Positions 1-9,384 of a stretch of DNA of 37,040 nt are shown in pieces. Position 1 is the stretch's first letter, and each line of letters opens with the position of its first letter. The notes under the pieces are model-generated. The model saw only the letters and a list, made by a program, of their open reading frames with translations, ran no database searches and was not told the origin of the DNA. This DNA comes from Bacillota bacterium (GTDB taxonomy: Bacteria; Bacillota_I; Bacilli_A; Izemoplasmatales; Hujiaoplasmataceae): positions 1-37,040 of the forward strand of contig JAKPZU010000171.1 of the NCBI GenBank assembly GCA_029559915.1. The letters are read 5' to 3'. A program made the position numbers and the translations under genes.

Positions 1-264
1 TTAATAGTTATCGGTGCTGTATTTTTACTCAATACTCTAGGTATCTTTACCTTTAATATCTTTGCAATCAAAGGTTGGTGGACCTTATTCTTGATTATTC
101 CAGCAGTAATTTCCATGTCAAGACAAGGAATTACTACCGGAAACGTCATTTTGCTGGTTTTGGGAGTGGTCTTATTTTTAAGAGAAAGAGACTTTGACTT
201 CAACGGCTATTTATTACCGGCTGCCTTGATTGTCTTGGGTATCAGTTTGTTCTTGAAAAAATGA
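1..264 (+). CDS. C-terminal part of a LiaI/LiaF-like (DUF5668-type) small membrane protein, 5'-truncated by the window
   Basis: Frame 1 is open from base 1 (LIVIGAVFLLNTLGIFTFNIFAIKGWWTLFLIIPAVISMSRQGITTGN...GISLFLKK*). Hydrophobic helices with the GWWTLFLIIPA pattern; the stop overlaps the next start (ATGA). Confidence 0.6.
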   Translation, partial: LIVIGAVFLLNTLGIFTFNIFAIKGWWTLFLIIPAVISMSRQGITTGNVILLVLGVVLFLRERDFDFNGYLLPAALIVLGISLFLKK

Positions 265-635
265 GTTGTATATTCTGTGATTTTAAAGAAAAAACAGAGC
301 AAATTATATATGAAAATGAGAAAGTTTTTTGCATTTACGATAATTATCCAGTAACTCGTGGTCACATATTAATCATCAGCAAAAAACATAAAGTAGATTA
401 TTTTGCCTTGGATAAGCAAGAATTAGTTGCCATTGATGAAGCTATCAGGATTTGTAAAAGTAAGTTGGACGATTTGTTTCATCCATCCGGATACAACATT
501 GGCATCAATAATGGTCGAAGTGCAGGGCAAACAATCATGCATCTACACGTACACCTAATACCCCGTTATGATGATTTGGCAATTGATCCTAAAGGTGGAG
601 TAAGAGGAGCAATACCGGAGAGACAAAAATATTAG
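261..635 (+). CDS. HIT family hydrolase
   Basis: N-terminal CIFC motif and histidine triad HLHVHLIPR; 124 aa, typical length. Confidence 0.93.
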   Translation: MSCIFCDFKEKTEQIIYENEKVFCIYDNYPVTRGHILIISKKHKVDYFALDKQELVAIDEAIRICKSKLDDLFHPSGYNIGINNGRSAGQTIMHLHVHLIPRYDDLAIDPKGGVRGAIPERQKY

Positions 636-711
636 TTTCTCCGTTTTTTATTTTGTCGTTTTAATTTATACAAAATATAGTATAATATTGTTAGAGTATT
701 GGGAGGCTTTT

Positions 712-2130
712 ATGAAAAGAAAAACCAAAATAGTATGTACAATTGGACCGGCTATCGATTCGCCGGAAATGATTAAAAAAATTATCAATGCCGGTATGAA
801 TGTGGCGAGACTTAATTTTTCTCACGGCAATCCTACTGAACATAAAGCAAGAATTGATATGATTAGATCTATCGCTCATGATTTACATCGTTATATCGCG
901 ATTATGGCAGATACAAAGGGCCCAGAAATCAGGACTGGCATGTTCAAAGATAACCAGGCTCAGTTTAAAACCGGAGACCAAGTGAAAATTTTAAAAGAAG
1001 AGATTCTGGGAACTAAAGAAGCTTTTCACATCTCTTGTCCTGAACTGTTCACGGATATTTCCGTTGGCGATTTTTTGTTGATAGATGATGGAAAAATGCG
1101 TTTGACGGTAGTGGAAAAATGTGTGGATGAATTCACATGTGTCGTAAATAATTCCGGTGTAATCAAAAGTAGGAAGGGCGTCAATGTCCCTAATGTTAAA
1201 CTGAGCATGCCTTTTATCTCTGTAAAAGATGATGAAGACATCAGATTTGCTTGTCGCAACAAAGTTGACTTAATTGCTCTTTCTTTTGTCAGAGGCAAAG
1301 AAGATGTATTGCAGGTAAGGGAAATATTGAAACAAGAAAATTGTGAAACTATAGAATTGATCTCCAAAATTGAAAATCAAGAAGGCGTCGATAACTTGAG
1401 TCAAATTCTTGAAGTTTCCGATGGCATCATGGTTGCCAGAGGTGATTTAGGGGTTGAGGTCTCGACACAATTAGTGCCAATCTACCAGAAAAAAATCATT
1501 CAAAAAGCCAATGAAGTTGGCAAACCTGTCATTACAGCCACGCATATGTTGGAATCGATGATGTCATCACCACGACCAACAAGAGCGGAAGCTAGTGATG
1601 TCGCTAACGCCATCTTGGATGGTTCCGATGCAATTATGCTTTCTGGAGAAACTGCCGCAGGTGAATATCCGATTGAATCGGTACTAATGATGGACACGAT
1701 TGCCAAGACAGTTGAAGATATCATTCCTTATGAAGAAAGATTACAAAAAGCCATCAAATCTTCTCATCAAACTACCAATGACGCCATAGGTATCGCTGTT
1801 GCCCAAACAGTGTTAACTTTACCAAAAGCTGAAGTCATCATTGCTTTTACCGAAACTGGTGGTACAGCGAAAAGAATGTGTAAATTCCGACCGGGAGTAC
1901 CGATTATTGCTGTTACCGACAGCGTTGAAACCTGTCAAAAGCTAGCTTATTATTGGGGGGTATTCGCTACAATTGGTGAAAACATCACTGATTTGAGATA
2001 TCATGACCAAGTCGCCATTGAAGTTGCCAAAGATTTTGGTTTCAAAAAAGGAGCCACTATGGTAATCACTTCAGGCTGGGGTCAAAAACATGGATATACT
2101 AATACGATGAGGATTGTCGACATCGAGTAA
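712..2130 (+). CDS. pyk: Pyruvate kinase
   Basis: MKRKTKIVCTIGPA...NFSHG...MVARGDLGVE...ATHMLESM; RBS gggagg before ATG at 712. The provided ORF starts further upstream. Confidence 0.97.
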   Translation: MKRKTKIVCTIGPAIDSPEMIKKIINAGMNVARLNFSHGNPTEHKARIDMIRSIAHDLHRYIAIMADTKGPEIRTGMFKDNQAQFKTGDQVKILKEEILGTKEAFHISCPELFTDISVGDFLLIDDGKMRLTVVEKCVDEFTCVVNNSGVIKSRKGVNVPNVKLSMPFISVKDDEDIRFACRNKVDLIALSFVRGKEDVLQVREILKQENCETIELISKIENQEGVDNLSQILEVSDGIMVARGDLGVEVSTQLVPIYQKKIIQKANEVGKPVITATHMLESMMSSPRPTRAEASDVANAILDGSDAIMLSGETAAGEYPIESVLMMDTIAKTVEDIIPYEERLQKAIKSSHQTTNDAIGIAVAQTVLTLPKAEVIIAFTETGGTAKRMCKFRPGVPIIAVTDSVETCQKLAYYWGVFATIGENITDLRYHDQVAIEVAKDFGFKKGATMVITSGWGQKHGYTNTMRIVDIE

Positions 2131-2135
2131 AAAAT

Positions 2136-2165
2136 AAAGAGCTAAAAATTTTTAGCTCTTTTTTG
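2136..2165. terminator. Bidirectional intrinsic terminator between convergent pyk and glnA
   Basis: Perfect palindrome AAAGAGCTAAAAATTTTTAGCTCTTT followed by a T run, in the gap between two convergent genes. Confidence 0.85.
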
Positions 2166-3506
2166 TTACATCAAATGAATATAGCGATTGACTTCCCATT
2201 CAGTGACAGTTTTTTTGAATTCATCCCATTCCTTATTTTTGTATTCGATGAATTTTGAGAAGATATGATCACCAAGGGCTTCCTTAATCAAATTATCTTC
2301 TTTCAGCAAATCAACTGCTTCTTTTAAATTGTCAGGTAAATTCTTGACACCTAAATTTGCTCTTTGCTCATCGGTAAGTTCAAATAGATTTTCGTTGATT
2401 GGTTCAATCAGTGGCAGATTGTTTTCGATGGCATCAAGACCAGCGGCTAAAATAACCGCTATAGCTAAATAAGGGTTGGCCGCGGTGTCGACTGAACGAA
2501 TTTCGGTTCTTATAGTTTTTCCTCTGGTTGCAGGGATCCTAATCATGACTGAACGATTGTGTTCTGACCAACTTACGTAACATGGCGCTTCATATCCGGG
2601 AACCAGTCGTTTATAGGAGTTGACGGTAGGGTTGGTTATGGCACAAAAATTGCGGGAATGAGTTAAAATTCCGGTAATCCATTGTCTAGCAACTAATGAA
2701 AGTCCCATCGGATCGTTTTCATCACAAAAGGCATTGTTGCCAGCCATATCTGCTAAGGAGCAGTTGGTATGCATACCGTTGCCATTAATCGATGCGATTG
2801 GCTTTGGCATGAAAGTAGCGTGAAGATTATGTCTTCTTGCTATATTCTTGACTACTAGCTTAAAGGTTTGAACTTTGTCGCAAGCTTCAATAATATTGGA
2901 GAATTGAAAGTTGATTTCATTCTGGCTAGGAGCGACTTCATGATGAGAAGCTTCGACGGTGAATCCGATTTTTTCAAGTTCCAAAACAATGTCTCTTCGG
3001 CAATCACTCGCTCCGTCAATTGGCGACAAATCAAAATAACCACCTTGATCTGTCATCTTCATGGTTATTTTTCCGTTTTCATCGAGTTTGAAGAGAAAAA
3101 ATTCCGGTTCAAAGCCGATATTGAGAGTTGAAAAACCGATATTGTTCATTTTCTTAATCATCTTTTTCAGGTTTGAGCGAGGATCAGCCGCTGATGGCAA
3201 GCCATCAGGCGTATAAACATCGCAGATTAATCTGGCAACCTTACCATAACGAGATTCTTCCCAGCTATGAATCAACCAGGTATCCAAGTCTGGTCTTAAG
3301 TACATATCGGCTTCCATGATTCTTACAAAACCTTCAATTGAAGAACCGTCGAACATGACTTTGCCGTCAAGTGCTCTTTCCAATTGACCGACAGGTATTT
3401 CCACGCTTTTGATGGTACCGATGATATCGGTAAACATCAGACGGACATAGCGGACATTTTCCGCTTTGGCGTTTTCAAGAATTTGATTTCTGGTATATTT
3501 TTTCAT
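2166..3506 (-). CDS. glnA: Glutamine synthetase type I
   Basis: 446 aa; MFDGSSIEGF, NGNGMHTNCSL (NG.GMH), NRSVMIRIPATRG and NPYLAIAVILAAGLDAI motifs. Confidence 0.96.
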   Translation of the reverse strand: MKKYTRNQILENAKAENVRYVRLMFTDIIGTIKSVEIPVGQLERALDGKVMFDGSSIEGFVRIMEADMYLRPDLDTWLIHSWEESRYGKVARLICDVYTPDGLPSAADPRSNLKKMIKKMNNIGFSTLNIGFEPEFFLFKLDENGKITMKMTDQGGYFDLSPIDGASDCRRDIVLELEKIGFTVEASHHEVAPSQNEINFQFSNIIEACDKVQTFKLVVKNIARRHNLHATFMPKPIASINGNGMHTNCSLADMAGNNAFCDENDPMGLSLVARQWITGILTHSRNFCAITNPTVNSYKRLVPGYEAPCYVSWSEHNRSVMIRIPATRGKTIRTEIRSVDTAANPYLAIAVILAAGLDAIENNLPLIEPINENLFELTDEQRANLGVKNLPDNLKEAVDLLKEDNLIKEALGDHIFSKFIEYKNKEWDEFKKTVTEWEVNRYIHLM

Positions 3507-3522
3507 TTTTTCACCTTAAATT

Positions 3523-3535
3523 ACCCTGCCAGGGT
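3523..3535. promoter_or_regulatory. Inverted repeat ACCCTG-C-CAGGGT in the glnA 5' leader (candidate operator)
   Basis: Perfect 6+1+6 inverted repeat lying between the predicted -10 and the glnA RBS; unusually GC-rich for this intergenic region. Confidence 0.4.
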
Positions 3536-3557
3536 TATATAACAATAATATTTTTGT

Positions 3558-3586
3558 ATTATACAAATAAAAAACAAATAAATCAA
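3558..3586 (-). promoter_or_regulatory. Sigma-A type promoter of glnA
   Basis: On the minus strand: TTGATT - 17 nt - TATAAT, about 52 nt upstream of the start codon. Confidence 0.7.
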
Positions 3587-3632
3587 TAATTTATGACTTA
3601 TTTGCTTAATATAAACGTTTTCATTCGTAATT

Positions 3633-4373
3633 TTAGTTTTCAAGCTTCAACTTCTTGTTGAGATTGTCAACAAAGCGGGTAATAAAAGTAACTATTTTTG
3701 AGTTTCTTAATAGCCAATAAGCGGCTTCAGCGAGAATTATTCCCGCTATCAAATCAATGATGTAATGTTGTTTCAAAGTTTGAGTAGCTATGATAATCGA
3801 AATTGACAAAACCCAAATGACGATTTTTGTCCAAAGTGGAATTTTTTTATCCATTCTCAGAGCAATTATACATAACCAGCTCATTAAAGTGTGCATTGAC
3901 GGTAAAGCGTTTCTTGGGCCTGCCGCCTGATAAATCATCATTACCAAAGATTCGGTAAAGTTAAGGTCAGTTCTCGGGGTCGCATAATCATTATTCAAAA
4001 ATAATCCTGAAGTTGTTCGCCAATAAGTAACGTCAGATTGCCAGAAGAAGTACCAGATGCCGCAGATAGTGAACGTTATCAAGGCCATCGTCAAGATCTT
4101 GTACATATTTTCTCTTGATCTTGTGGCAATGTAAATAAAAACGCCAGCCCAAAATGGATAAGCTATGACATAAGGATAAATATGCCAAGCGACGAAAGGT
4201 ACCTGCTGATTGAATTTAAGGAAAATATAAGAATAATCAACACCAACTTTTCCCACAGCTTCAGCGTAAATTTGATTGCCGAAATAGGTGATAAACAAAA
4301 AGATAATTAAAAGTAAAAAAGGGATGATGATATAGTTGTATTTTTTTATGCTCATAAAGTTGTGACCTTTCAT
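3633..4373 (-). CDS. PAP2 superfamily membrane phosphatase (inositol phosphorylceramide synthase-like)
   Basis: Multi-TM protein with PSMHTLMSW and QHYIIDLIAGIILA, PAP2 motif 2/3-like elements. Start could be the internal Met (MSIKKYNY). Confidence 0.75.
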   Translation of the reverse strand: MKGHNFMSIKKYNYIIIPFLLLIIFLFITYFGNQIYAEAVGKVGVDYSYIFLKFNQQVPFVAWHIYPYVIAYPFWAGVFIYIATRSRENMYKILTMALITFTICGIWYFFWQSDVTYWRTTSGLFLNNDYATPRTDLNFTESLVMMIYQAAGPRNALPSMHTLMSWLCIIALRMDKKIPLWTKIVIWVLSISIIIATQTLKQHYIIDLIAGIILAEAAYWLLRNSKIVTFITRFVDNLNKKLKLEN

Positions 4374-4512
4374 ATAATCTACTTAAAAATATACCATAAA
4401 ATGGCACAAAAGACCATAATAAAAATATATGAATATTTTGTGATAATTAATATATTGTTATTAAAACAAAATTGTGATAAAATCAAAGGTAATTTTATGA
4501 GGGGGTTCACCT

Positions 4513-5373
4513 ATGTTCGGATTACGCAGTGATGGAAAAAAAATTAAAAAAATTGATCCTTTAATGAGAATAGTTCCACATATCATGTTTTATCGCAATG
4601 ACGCTCAAGTAATGCAGTTACAGGAAATTGACTGTGAAGCAATGGATAATTATATTCTTGATAAAAGAAGAACCGAAGGTTTAAGGTTGACATATATGGA
4701 TATTGCTATTGCTTCATTTGTGAGAGTTGTCTCCTTAAGACCGAAACTTAACCGGTTTATTGTCAACGGCCGGATTTTTAAAAGAAACAATATTCAAATT
4801 TCTTTGGCTGTAAAGAAAAAGTTGGTTGATACAGCAGATGAAACAACGATAAAAATCACCTTTGATGGTACAGAATCAATTATGGAAGTTATGGAAAAAG
4901 TTCATAAGACCGTCAACGAAAATAAGGGCGATATCACCAATGATACTGATAAGATTGCAAAATTTTTGACAAAAGCTCCTAACTTTTTCATTAAGGTCAT
5001 GGTGAGATTTTTGATGTGGACTGATAAGCATGGAATGTTACCGAAATCGATTATCGAAGCCAGCCCTTTCCATACCACAATCTTTTTGGTAAACTTGAAA
5101 TCAATCAAAATGGAAACAGTATATCATCATATCTATAATTTTGGTACAACTGGTTTGTTTGTATCCATGGGCAAAGAAACTTTGGAACCAAGAGTCATAA
5201 ACCAGGCAACAAAGGAAATCGGTGTCAAAAAGATTATGAAAATGGGTATCGTGGTCGATGAAAGAATCACTGATGGACTTTACAACAGTTTGTCTTTAAG
5301 AGAATTCAAGAAGATTATGGAAAATCCTTATATTCTCGATCAAAAAAATGATAACGTCGTTTTAGACGACTAA
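4513..5373 (+). CDS. Stand-alone 2-oxoacid dehydrogenase E2 / CAT-like acyltransferase-fold protein with altered active-site motif
   Basis: C-terminal VVDERITDGLYNSLSLREFKKIMENPYIL resembles the E2 DHRxxDG...ENP region but has Glu in place of the catalytic His; no lipoyl domain; 286 aa. Confidence 0.75.
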   Translation: MFGLRSDGKKIKKIDPLMRIVPHIMFYRNDAQVMQLQEIDCEAMDNYILDKRRTEGLRLTYMDIAIASFVRVVSLRPKLNRFIVNGRIFKRNNIQISLAVKKKLVDTADETTIKITFDGTESIMEVMEKVHKTVNENKGDITNDTDKIAKFLTKAPNFFIKVMVRFLMWTDKHGMLPKSIIEASPFHTTIFLVNLKSIKMETVYHHIYNFGTTGLFVSMGKETLEPRVINQATKEIGVKKIMKMGIVVDERITDGLYNSLSLREFKKIMENPYILDQKNDNVVLDD

Positions 5374-5421
5374 TTAGAAGGTAACTGTAAAAGTCAGCTA
5401 GTGACAGAAAAGAGGAATGAC

Positions 5422-5670
5422 ATGACAGATTTGATTTTAGCTATTTTAGGAATAATCGTCGGACTGATATTTTTCATGATCGGTGTGAGATTGACCTTTT
5501 CACCTAAAAAATTCATAATTGGCATGATGAACTATAAATACAAGGGCAAGAGAAATGCCGAACCACAGAAGAACGCAGTGATATTAACTGTTGTCATGGG
5601 AGCTTTATTAATGCTCGGTGGTTTGTATTATATGGTGATTGGTGTAGTCGCCATATATGCCTTGAGATAA
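5422..5670 (+). CDS. Small two-TM membrane protein of unknown function
   Basis: ORF with RBS agagga before ATG 5422; two hydrophobic segments. Confidence 0.6.
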   Translation: MTDLILAILGIIVGLIFFMIGVRLTFSPKKFIIGMMNYKYKGKRNAEPQKNAVILTVVMGALLMLGGLYYMVIGVVAIYALR

Positions 5671-5782
5671 TTGTTTTCGCTTTAAAAAATATTTTATTGT
5701 ATAATCAGTATTTATTTGATAAAATAATATTAGCGAAAAAGTGCGTTTTATCGCTTTAATTGCTAGTTTAGGTGGTGACATT

Positions 5783-7621
5783 ATGAACTTATTACGAATA
5801 AATAACCTAAATAAGACATTTGGCGGTAATGTGCTTTTTGACAATGTTTCTTTAGAAATAAACAAGCAAGAAAAGGTGGCCCTTATTGGACGCAATGGCG
5901 TTGGTAAAACCACTTTGGTCAAGATGATATTAAATGAAATTACCCCAGATTCTGGGGAAATTTTTATTTTTAAGCAAGCCTGTATCGGCTATTTGTCGCA
6001 AAAAATCATTGAATCGGAGAACAATACTTTAATAGATGAATGTTTAAACGTCTTTTCTGATCTTGTCAGAATTGAAAAAGAATTGAAGAGATTATCAGAA
6101 GTTCTATCAATTGATGGTTCAGATTTAGCCTTAAAAAGATACAGCGACAAAGAACACGAATTTTTGGTTAAAGGTGGCTATGATTACTTGACCAAGATTG
6201 AGATGTTGTTGACGAGATTTGGATTTTCCAAGAATGAGTATAACCGCTCTATTGAGAGCTTTTCTGGTGGAGAAAAAACAAGGATTGCTTTCGCTAAACT
6301 TTTAATGATCAATCCCGATTTGTTAATACTCGACGAACCGACAAACCATATGGACATCGAGATTATTGAATGGTTGGAAGATTATCTCAGAGCTTATAAT
6401 GGTGCAGTTTTGGTTATAACTCATGACAAGTATTTCATTAATCGAGTTGTTAATAAAATTTATGAAATCGATAATCAGAGCATAGAAACATATTATGGCA
6501 ATTACGATGACTATGAAATTGAAAAAGTTAGCCGTTATGAATTGTTGTTGAAAAAATATGAAAAGCAAAAAAAGGAGATTGCTCACTTGCAAAGTTTTGT
6601 GGACAGATTCAGATACAAGGCCACAAAAGCAAAAAGCGCTCAAGACAGGATAAAAAAAATCAATAGAATAAAAGTCGTTGAAGTACAAGGGCAGACTCAT
6701 AGTCATATAAATCTGAAATTTACAAGCAAAAGACCAACTAACAGCCATATTCTAGAAGCAGTGAATTTGACTATCGGTTATGATAAACCCCTGATTGAGA
6801 AGATTAATTTCCAGATGCGAGGTTTTGAAAAGGTCGGAATTATTGGTAATAATGGTACAGGAAAAACAACTTTGATTAAGACCTTGATGGGGGAAATTGA
6901 ACCCTTAGAAGGGAAGTATGTTTTCCATAAACAAATGAAATTTGGGTATTTTGATCAAAATTTGCAGAATTTCAATCCTGATTTGACTTTGATTGAAACT
7001 GTTCACTCAATTTATCCAACTAAGACTTTGTATGAAGTGAGAAGCGATTTGGCAAAAGTACAATTTGTCAAAGAAGACGTTTTTAAGCAAGTAAGGGTGC
7101 TATCCGGTGGAGAATTAGTTAAATTGCAAATCTTATTGATAATGCTTGAAAAACCGGATTTATTAATCCTTGACGAACCGACAAATCATTTGGATATTGA
7201 ATCGAAAAATTTGATTGAAGATATTTTTGAAGAGTATGAAGGACCGATGATTTTCATTTCACATGACCGATATTTTATTAACAAGGTAGCGACTAAAATA
7301 ATTAAATTGGACAAAGAAGCGCATGTTTTTGAAGGGAATTATGAAGAATTTGTTGCAAGTGTAAAACCGGAAATCAAGGAAACAAAATCAGATCGCACCA
7401 AGTCTTTGCAACCAAATTATCGAAAACAGAAATCGTTAATTTTGAAGGATATCGAAGTTTTGGAGAAAGAGATTAAGGAATTGCACAATTCTTTGTTTTT
7501 AGAGAAAATTTATAGCAATAAGGAATTATATTTTGAAACTGAGTCTACAATCAAGAAAAAAGAGAGTGAACTGGAGAATTTATATATAAAATTAGAAGAA
7601 ATAGATATTTTAGCAGCTTAA
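5783..7621 (+). CDS. ABC-F family ATPase
   Basis: Two NBDs (GRNGVGKTT / GNNGTGKTT; SFSGGEKTR / VLSGGELVK; LLILDEPTNHMDIE / LLILDEPTNHLDIE), no TM domains, C-terminal coiled-coil. Start set to ATG 5783 after ggtggt. Confidence 0.93.
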   Translation: MNLLRINNLNKTFGGNVLFDNVSLEINKQEKVALIGRNGVGKTTLVKMILNEITPDSGEIFIFKQACIGYLSQKIIESENNTLIDECLNVFSDLVRIEKELKRLSEVLSIDGSDLALKRYSDKEHEFLVKGGYDYLTKIEMLLTRFGFSKNEYNRSIESFSGGEKTRIAFAKLLMINPDLLILDEPTNHMDIEIIEWLEDYLRAYNGAVLVITHDKYFINRVVNKIYEIDNQSIETYYGNYDDYEIEKVSRYELLLKKYEKQKKEIAHLQSFVDRFRYKATKAKSAQDRIKKINRIKVVEVQGQTHSHINLKFTSKRPTNSHILEAVNLTIGYDKPLIEKINFQMRGFEKVGIIGNNGTGKTTLIKTLMGEIEPLEGKYVFHKQMKFGYFDQNLQNFNPDLTLIETVHSIYPTKTLYEVRSDLAKVQFVKEDVFKQVRVLSGGELVKLQILLIMLEKPDLLILDEPTNHLDIESKNLIEDIFEEYEGPMIFISHDRYFINKVATKIIKLDKEAHVFEGNYEEFVASVKPEIKETKSDRTKSLQPNYRKQKSLILKDIEVLEKEIKELHNSLFLEKIYSNKELYFETESTIKKKESELENLYIKLEEIDILAA

Positions 7622-7659
7622 TTGTGCTAAAATACCTGTAGGAATGGGGGATGATTAAT

Positions 7660-9360
7660 ATGATTGATAAAATTAAAAACATAATCAGGCAAGAACTTGA
7701 AGTTAACTTAAGCGCTCATTATGGTGAAAGTATAAATGTGGTGGTTGAAGAGCCGAAATCGAGTAATTTGGGCGATATTTCAATTCCGGTTTTTTCAATT
7801 GTCAAAACTGTAAGAAAACCATTGAATGAAGTGGCTGATACGGTAATTGAAAAAATCAGGAAACTAGAAGTCAGCAATCTTTTGAAAGAAATTAATCGAG
7901 TAGGTGGCTTCATCAACATAACGCTTAATCGTTTGGCTTTTTCCAAGAAAGTTATCGACAATTATTTTGAGAACGGTCTTTCTGTTGAACAAATCGGTAG
8001 AGAAAAAACCATCGTCATTGATTATTCATCACCTAATATTGCCAAGCCGTTTTCAGTTGGACATTTGCGTTCGACCATCATCGGCCATTCCATTGGCAAT
8101 ATCTTGGAAAAATTAGGATATCAAGTTGTGCGTATCAATCACTTAGGAGACTTTGGCACTCAATTTGGCAAGATTATCTATGCTTATTTAAACTTTGGAG
8201 ACAAGCAAAAGGTTGATGAAAATCCGATTGAAGAATTGGTTAAACTCTATGTTGAATTTCATGAGCTTGCAAAAGAAAATCCAATACTTGAAGATAAGGC
8301 AAGAGAAATTTTCAAGGAACTTGAACAGGGTAATCCTGAATATCAAAAACTTTGGGAGCATTTTCGAGAAGTTTCATTGGCGGAATATATGAAAGTATAT
8401 GAGATGCTCAATGTCCATTTTGATTCTTATAATGGCGAGGCATTTTATAATGATAAAATGCAGGCGGTCGTGGATGAGTTAAATGCCAAGGGTCTGCTCA
8501 AGAAAGATGAAGGAGCGATGATTGTTGATTTGGGAAATGAGATGCCACCCGCTTTGATTCAAAAAAGCGACGGATCTACCCTTTATATAACAAGAGATTT
8601 GGCTGCTCTTTTCTATCGCAAAAATACTTATCATTTTGATGAAGTTTTATACGTGGTTGGCAATGAACAAAAATTACACTTTGAACAACTAAAAGCAGTT
8701 GTAAGAAAGATGGGTTATGATTTCTATCAAGACATCCATCATATCAATTTTGGTTTGGTCCTGCAAGAAGGCAAGAAAATGTCAACTAGAAAGGGCAAGA
8801 TTGTAAAATTAGAAGATGTGCTTGTAGAGGCCTGCAATCTTTCCTTGGATTATATCAATGAGAAAAATCCTTGTTTGGCTAATAAAGAGGAAATTGCCAG
8901 GAAAATTGGAGTTTCTGCGATTATCTTCAATGACCTCAAGAATTATCGAACCAATGACGTGGAATTTGATTTACAAGAAATGGTCAACTTTGTCGGACAG
9001 ACGGGACCATATCTCCAGTATACTTCTGTAAGAATTTCGTCCGTTTTGGAAGAAAACAATTTTTCTAATTCAGAGTTGATGTATGATTTGTTAGTACAGG
9101 ATCATAGTTTTGATTTAATCAAGACTATTGCTCAGTATGAAGAAATATTGAATAAGGCAAAGGAAGAATACTCGCCTTCCGTATTGGCTAAATATTTGTT
9201 GAATTTAGCGAGTTATTTTAATAGTTTTTATGCAAAAGAAAAGATTATGGTTGATGATTTAAAAGAAAGAAATACCAAGTTGTGTTTGATTTCTATCATC
9301 AGAAACATTCTCGACGAAGGCATGAATTTATTGGGTATGCAAGTGATTAGGAAAATGTAA
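7660..9360 (+). CDS. argS: Arginyl-tRNA synthetase
   Basis: DYSSPNIAKPFSVGHLRSTIIG, GLVLQEGKKMSTRKGK(I/V) and the Arg-type anticodon-binding C-terminus. Start 7651 or 7660; 7660 is better spaced from ggggg. Confidence 0.95.
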   Translation: MIDKIKNIIRQELEVNLSAHYGESINVVVEEPKSSNLGDISIPVFSIVKTVRKPLNEVADTVIEKIRKLEVSNLLKEINRVGGFINITLNRLAFSKKVIDNYFENGLSVEQIGREKTIVIDYSSPNIAKPFSVGHLRSTIIGHSIGNILEKLGYQVVRINHLGDFGTQFGKIIYAYLNFGDKQKVDENPIEELVKLYVEFHELAKENPILEDKAREIFKELEQGNPEYQKLWEHFREVSLAEYMKVYEMLNVHFDSYNGEAFYNDKMQAVVDELNAKGLLKKDEGAMIVDLGNEMPPALIQKSDGSTLYITRDLAALFYRKNTYHFDEVLYVVGNEQKLHFEQLKAVVRKMGYDFYQDIHHINFGLVLQEGKKMSTRKGKIVKLEDVLVEACNLSLDYINEKNPCLANKEEIARKIGVSAIIFNDLKNYRTNDVEFDLQEMVNFVGQTGPYLQYTSVRISSVLEENNFSNSELMYDLLVQDHSFDLIKTIAQYEEILNKAKEEYSPSVLAKYLLNLASYFNSFYAKEKIMVDDLKERNTKLCLISIIRNILDEGMNLLGMQVIRKM

Positions 9361-9384
9361 CACTTGCTCTTTGGAGGAATTACT

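Noticed and set aside
1026-1724. Minus-strand ORFs 1026-1367 and 1500-1724
   Set aside because: Fully antisense to pyruvate kinase with no RBS or recognisable motifs; shadow ORFs.
5673-5740. Imperfect inverted repeat (TTTTCGCT...AGCGAAAA) upstream of the ABC-F gene as an antibiotic-responsive attenuator
   Set aside because: No leader peptide or anti-terminator/terminator alternates could be seen; the AT-rich arms could pair by chance.
5608-6748. Minus-strand ORFs 5608-5922 and 6323-6748
   Set aside because: Antisense to the ABC-F gene; sequences look like reverse translation of P-loop and coiled-coil coding DNA.
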